NCBI RefSeq assembly: GCF_039994875.1
Contig: NZ_CP121196.1
Coordinates: forward strand, 5,923,866 to 5,987,865
DNA: 64,000 bases
Direction: 5' to 3'
DNA from: Telmatobacter sp. DSM 110680
GTDB taxonomy: Bacteria; Acidobacteriota; Terriglobia; Terriglobales; Acidobacteriaceae
The notes beneath the pieces are model-generated. The model did no database searches, was not told where the DNA came from, and worked only from the letters and a program-made list of their open reading frames with translations. Shown in pieces: positions 63,948 through 64,000 of the stretch. The translations under genes and the position numbers were made by a program. Position 1 is the stretch's first letter; every line of letters begins with the position of its first letter.

Positions 63948-64000
63948 TTACTGTGGAGCTGTGTCGCCTGGATGGTCGTGCGGGCCGCCATGCATCTGCG
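63948..64000 (-). CDS. C-terminal codons of a gene running off the right edge
   Basis: The minus-strand frame reads Q-MHGGPHDHPGDTAPQ-stop with TAA at 63948-63950, followed by a terminator 40 bp on. The His/Gly/Pro-rich tail suggests a flexible or metal-binding C-terminus, but too little is present to name the protein. Confidence 0.5.
   Translation of the reverse strand, partial: QMHGGPHDHPGDTAPQ

Overview
The window looks like chromosomal DNA of a member of the Acidobacteriota (class Terriglobia or close). The grounds are three very large Oar-type TonB-dependent receptors without SusD partners, an ADOP-type duplicated FtsX/MacB permease, two CRTAC/ASPIC-UnbV FG-GAP proteins, PadR and HPK7-propeller signalling proteins, and a normal housekeeping set (recA, coaD, phosphohexomutase, mannose-1-phosphate guanylyltransferase). 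Species was not determined and no database was searched. No rRNA, tRNA, CRISPR, prophage or insertion sequence was seen.

Layout. 1-5.0 kb: the end of a TonB receptor and a TPR protein, facing an operon of two small secreted paralogues plus a seven-heme cytochrome c. 5.3-6.5 kb: a small unknown ORF and fdhD. 6.5-23.7 kb: a carbohydrate island with GH3, GH39, a CRTAC protein, a TPR protein, a 1194-aa TonB receptor, an (alpha/alpha)6 glycosidase, a GH144-like enzyme and a GH28-like enzyme. A LacI-type operator sits just downstream of the receptor promoter. 23.7-31.9 kb: an XRE regulator/membrane-protein operon with a perfect operator palindrome, a Dabb protein, a phosphohexomutase flanked by two copies of a 68-bp repeat, a mannose-1-P guanylyltransferase, a site-2 protease with zinc ribbons and an aminotransferase. 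32-39.7 kb: SnoaL-like protein, coaD, a PadR-controlled secreted protein, a SpoIIE-type phosphatase, recA and an ABM protein. 39.7-46.7 kb: ADOP permease, a D-2-hydroxyacid dehydrogenase with Fe-S domains, a lipoprotein, and an enoyl-CoA hydratase split by one amber codon. 47-51.8 kb: a propeller sensor kinase/NarL regulator pair and two small proteins.

51.9-56.9 kb is the most interesting part. A divergent Rrf2 regulator faces four genes: a polytopic cytochrome-bd-like membrane protein, a Rieske protein, a cytochrome b6-like protein, and a CydA-like oxygen reductase with a C-terminal c-type heme domain. The CydA-like protein carries Arg where classical CydA has its heme b558 histidine, and no quinol loop is evident. 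The operon could therefore encode a quinol-to-oxygen chain in which a bc module feeds a bd-type oxidase through a fused cytochrome c. A large hairpin abuts the ribosome binding site of the oxidase gene. 57-64 kb: a lipoprotein, a second CRTAC protein, DUF2750, a third TonB receptor, and the last codons of a gene running off the right edge.
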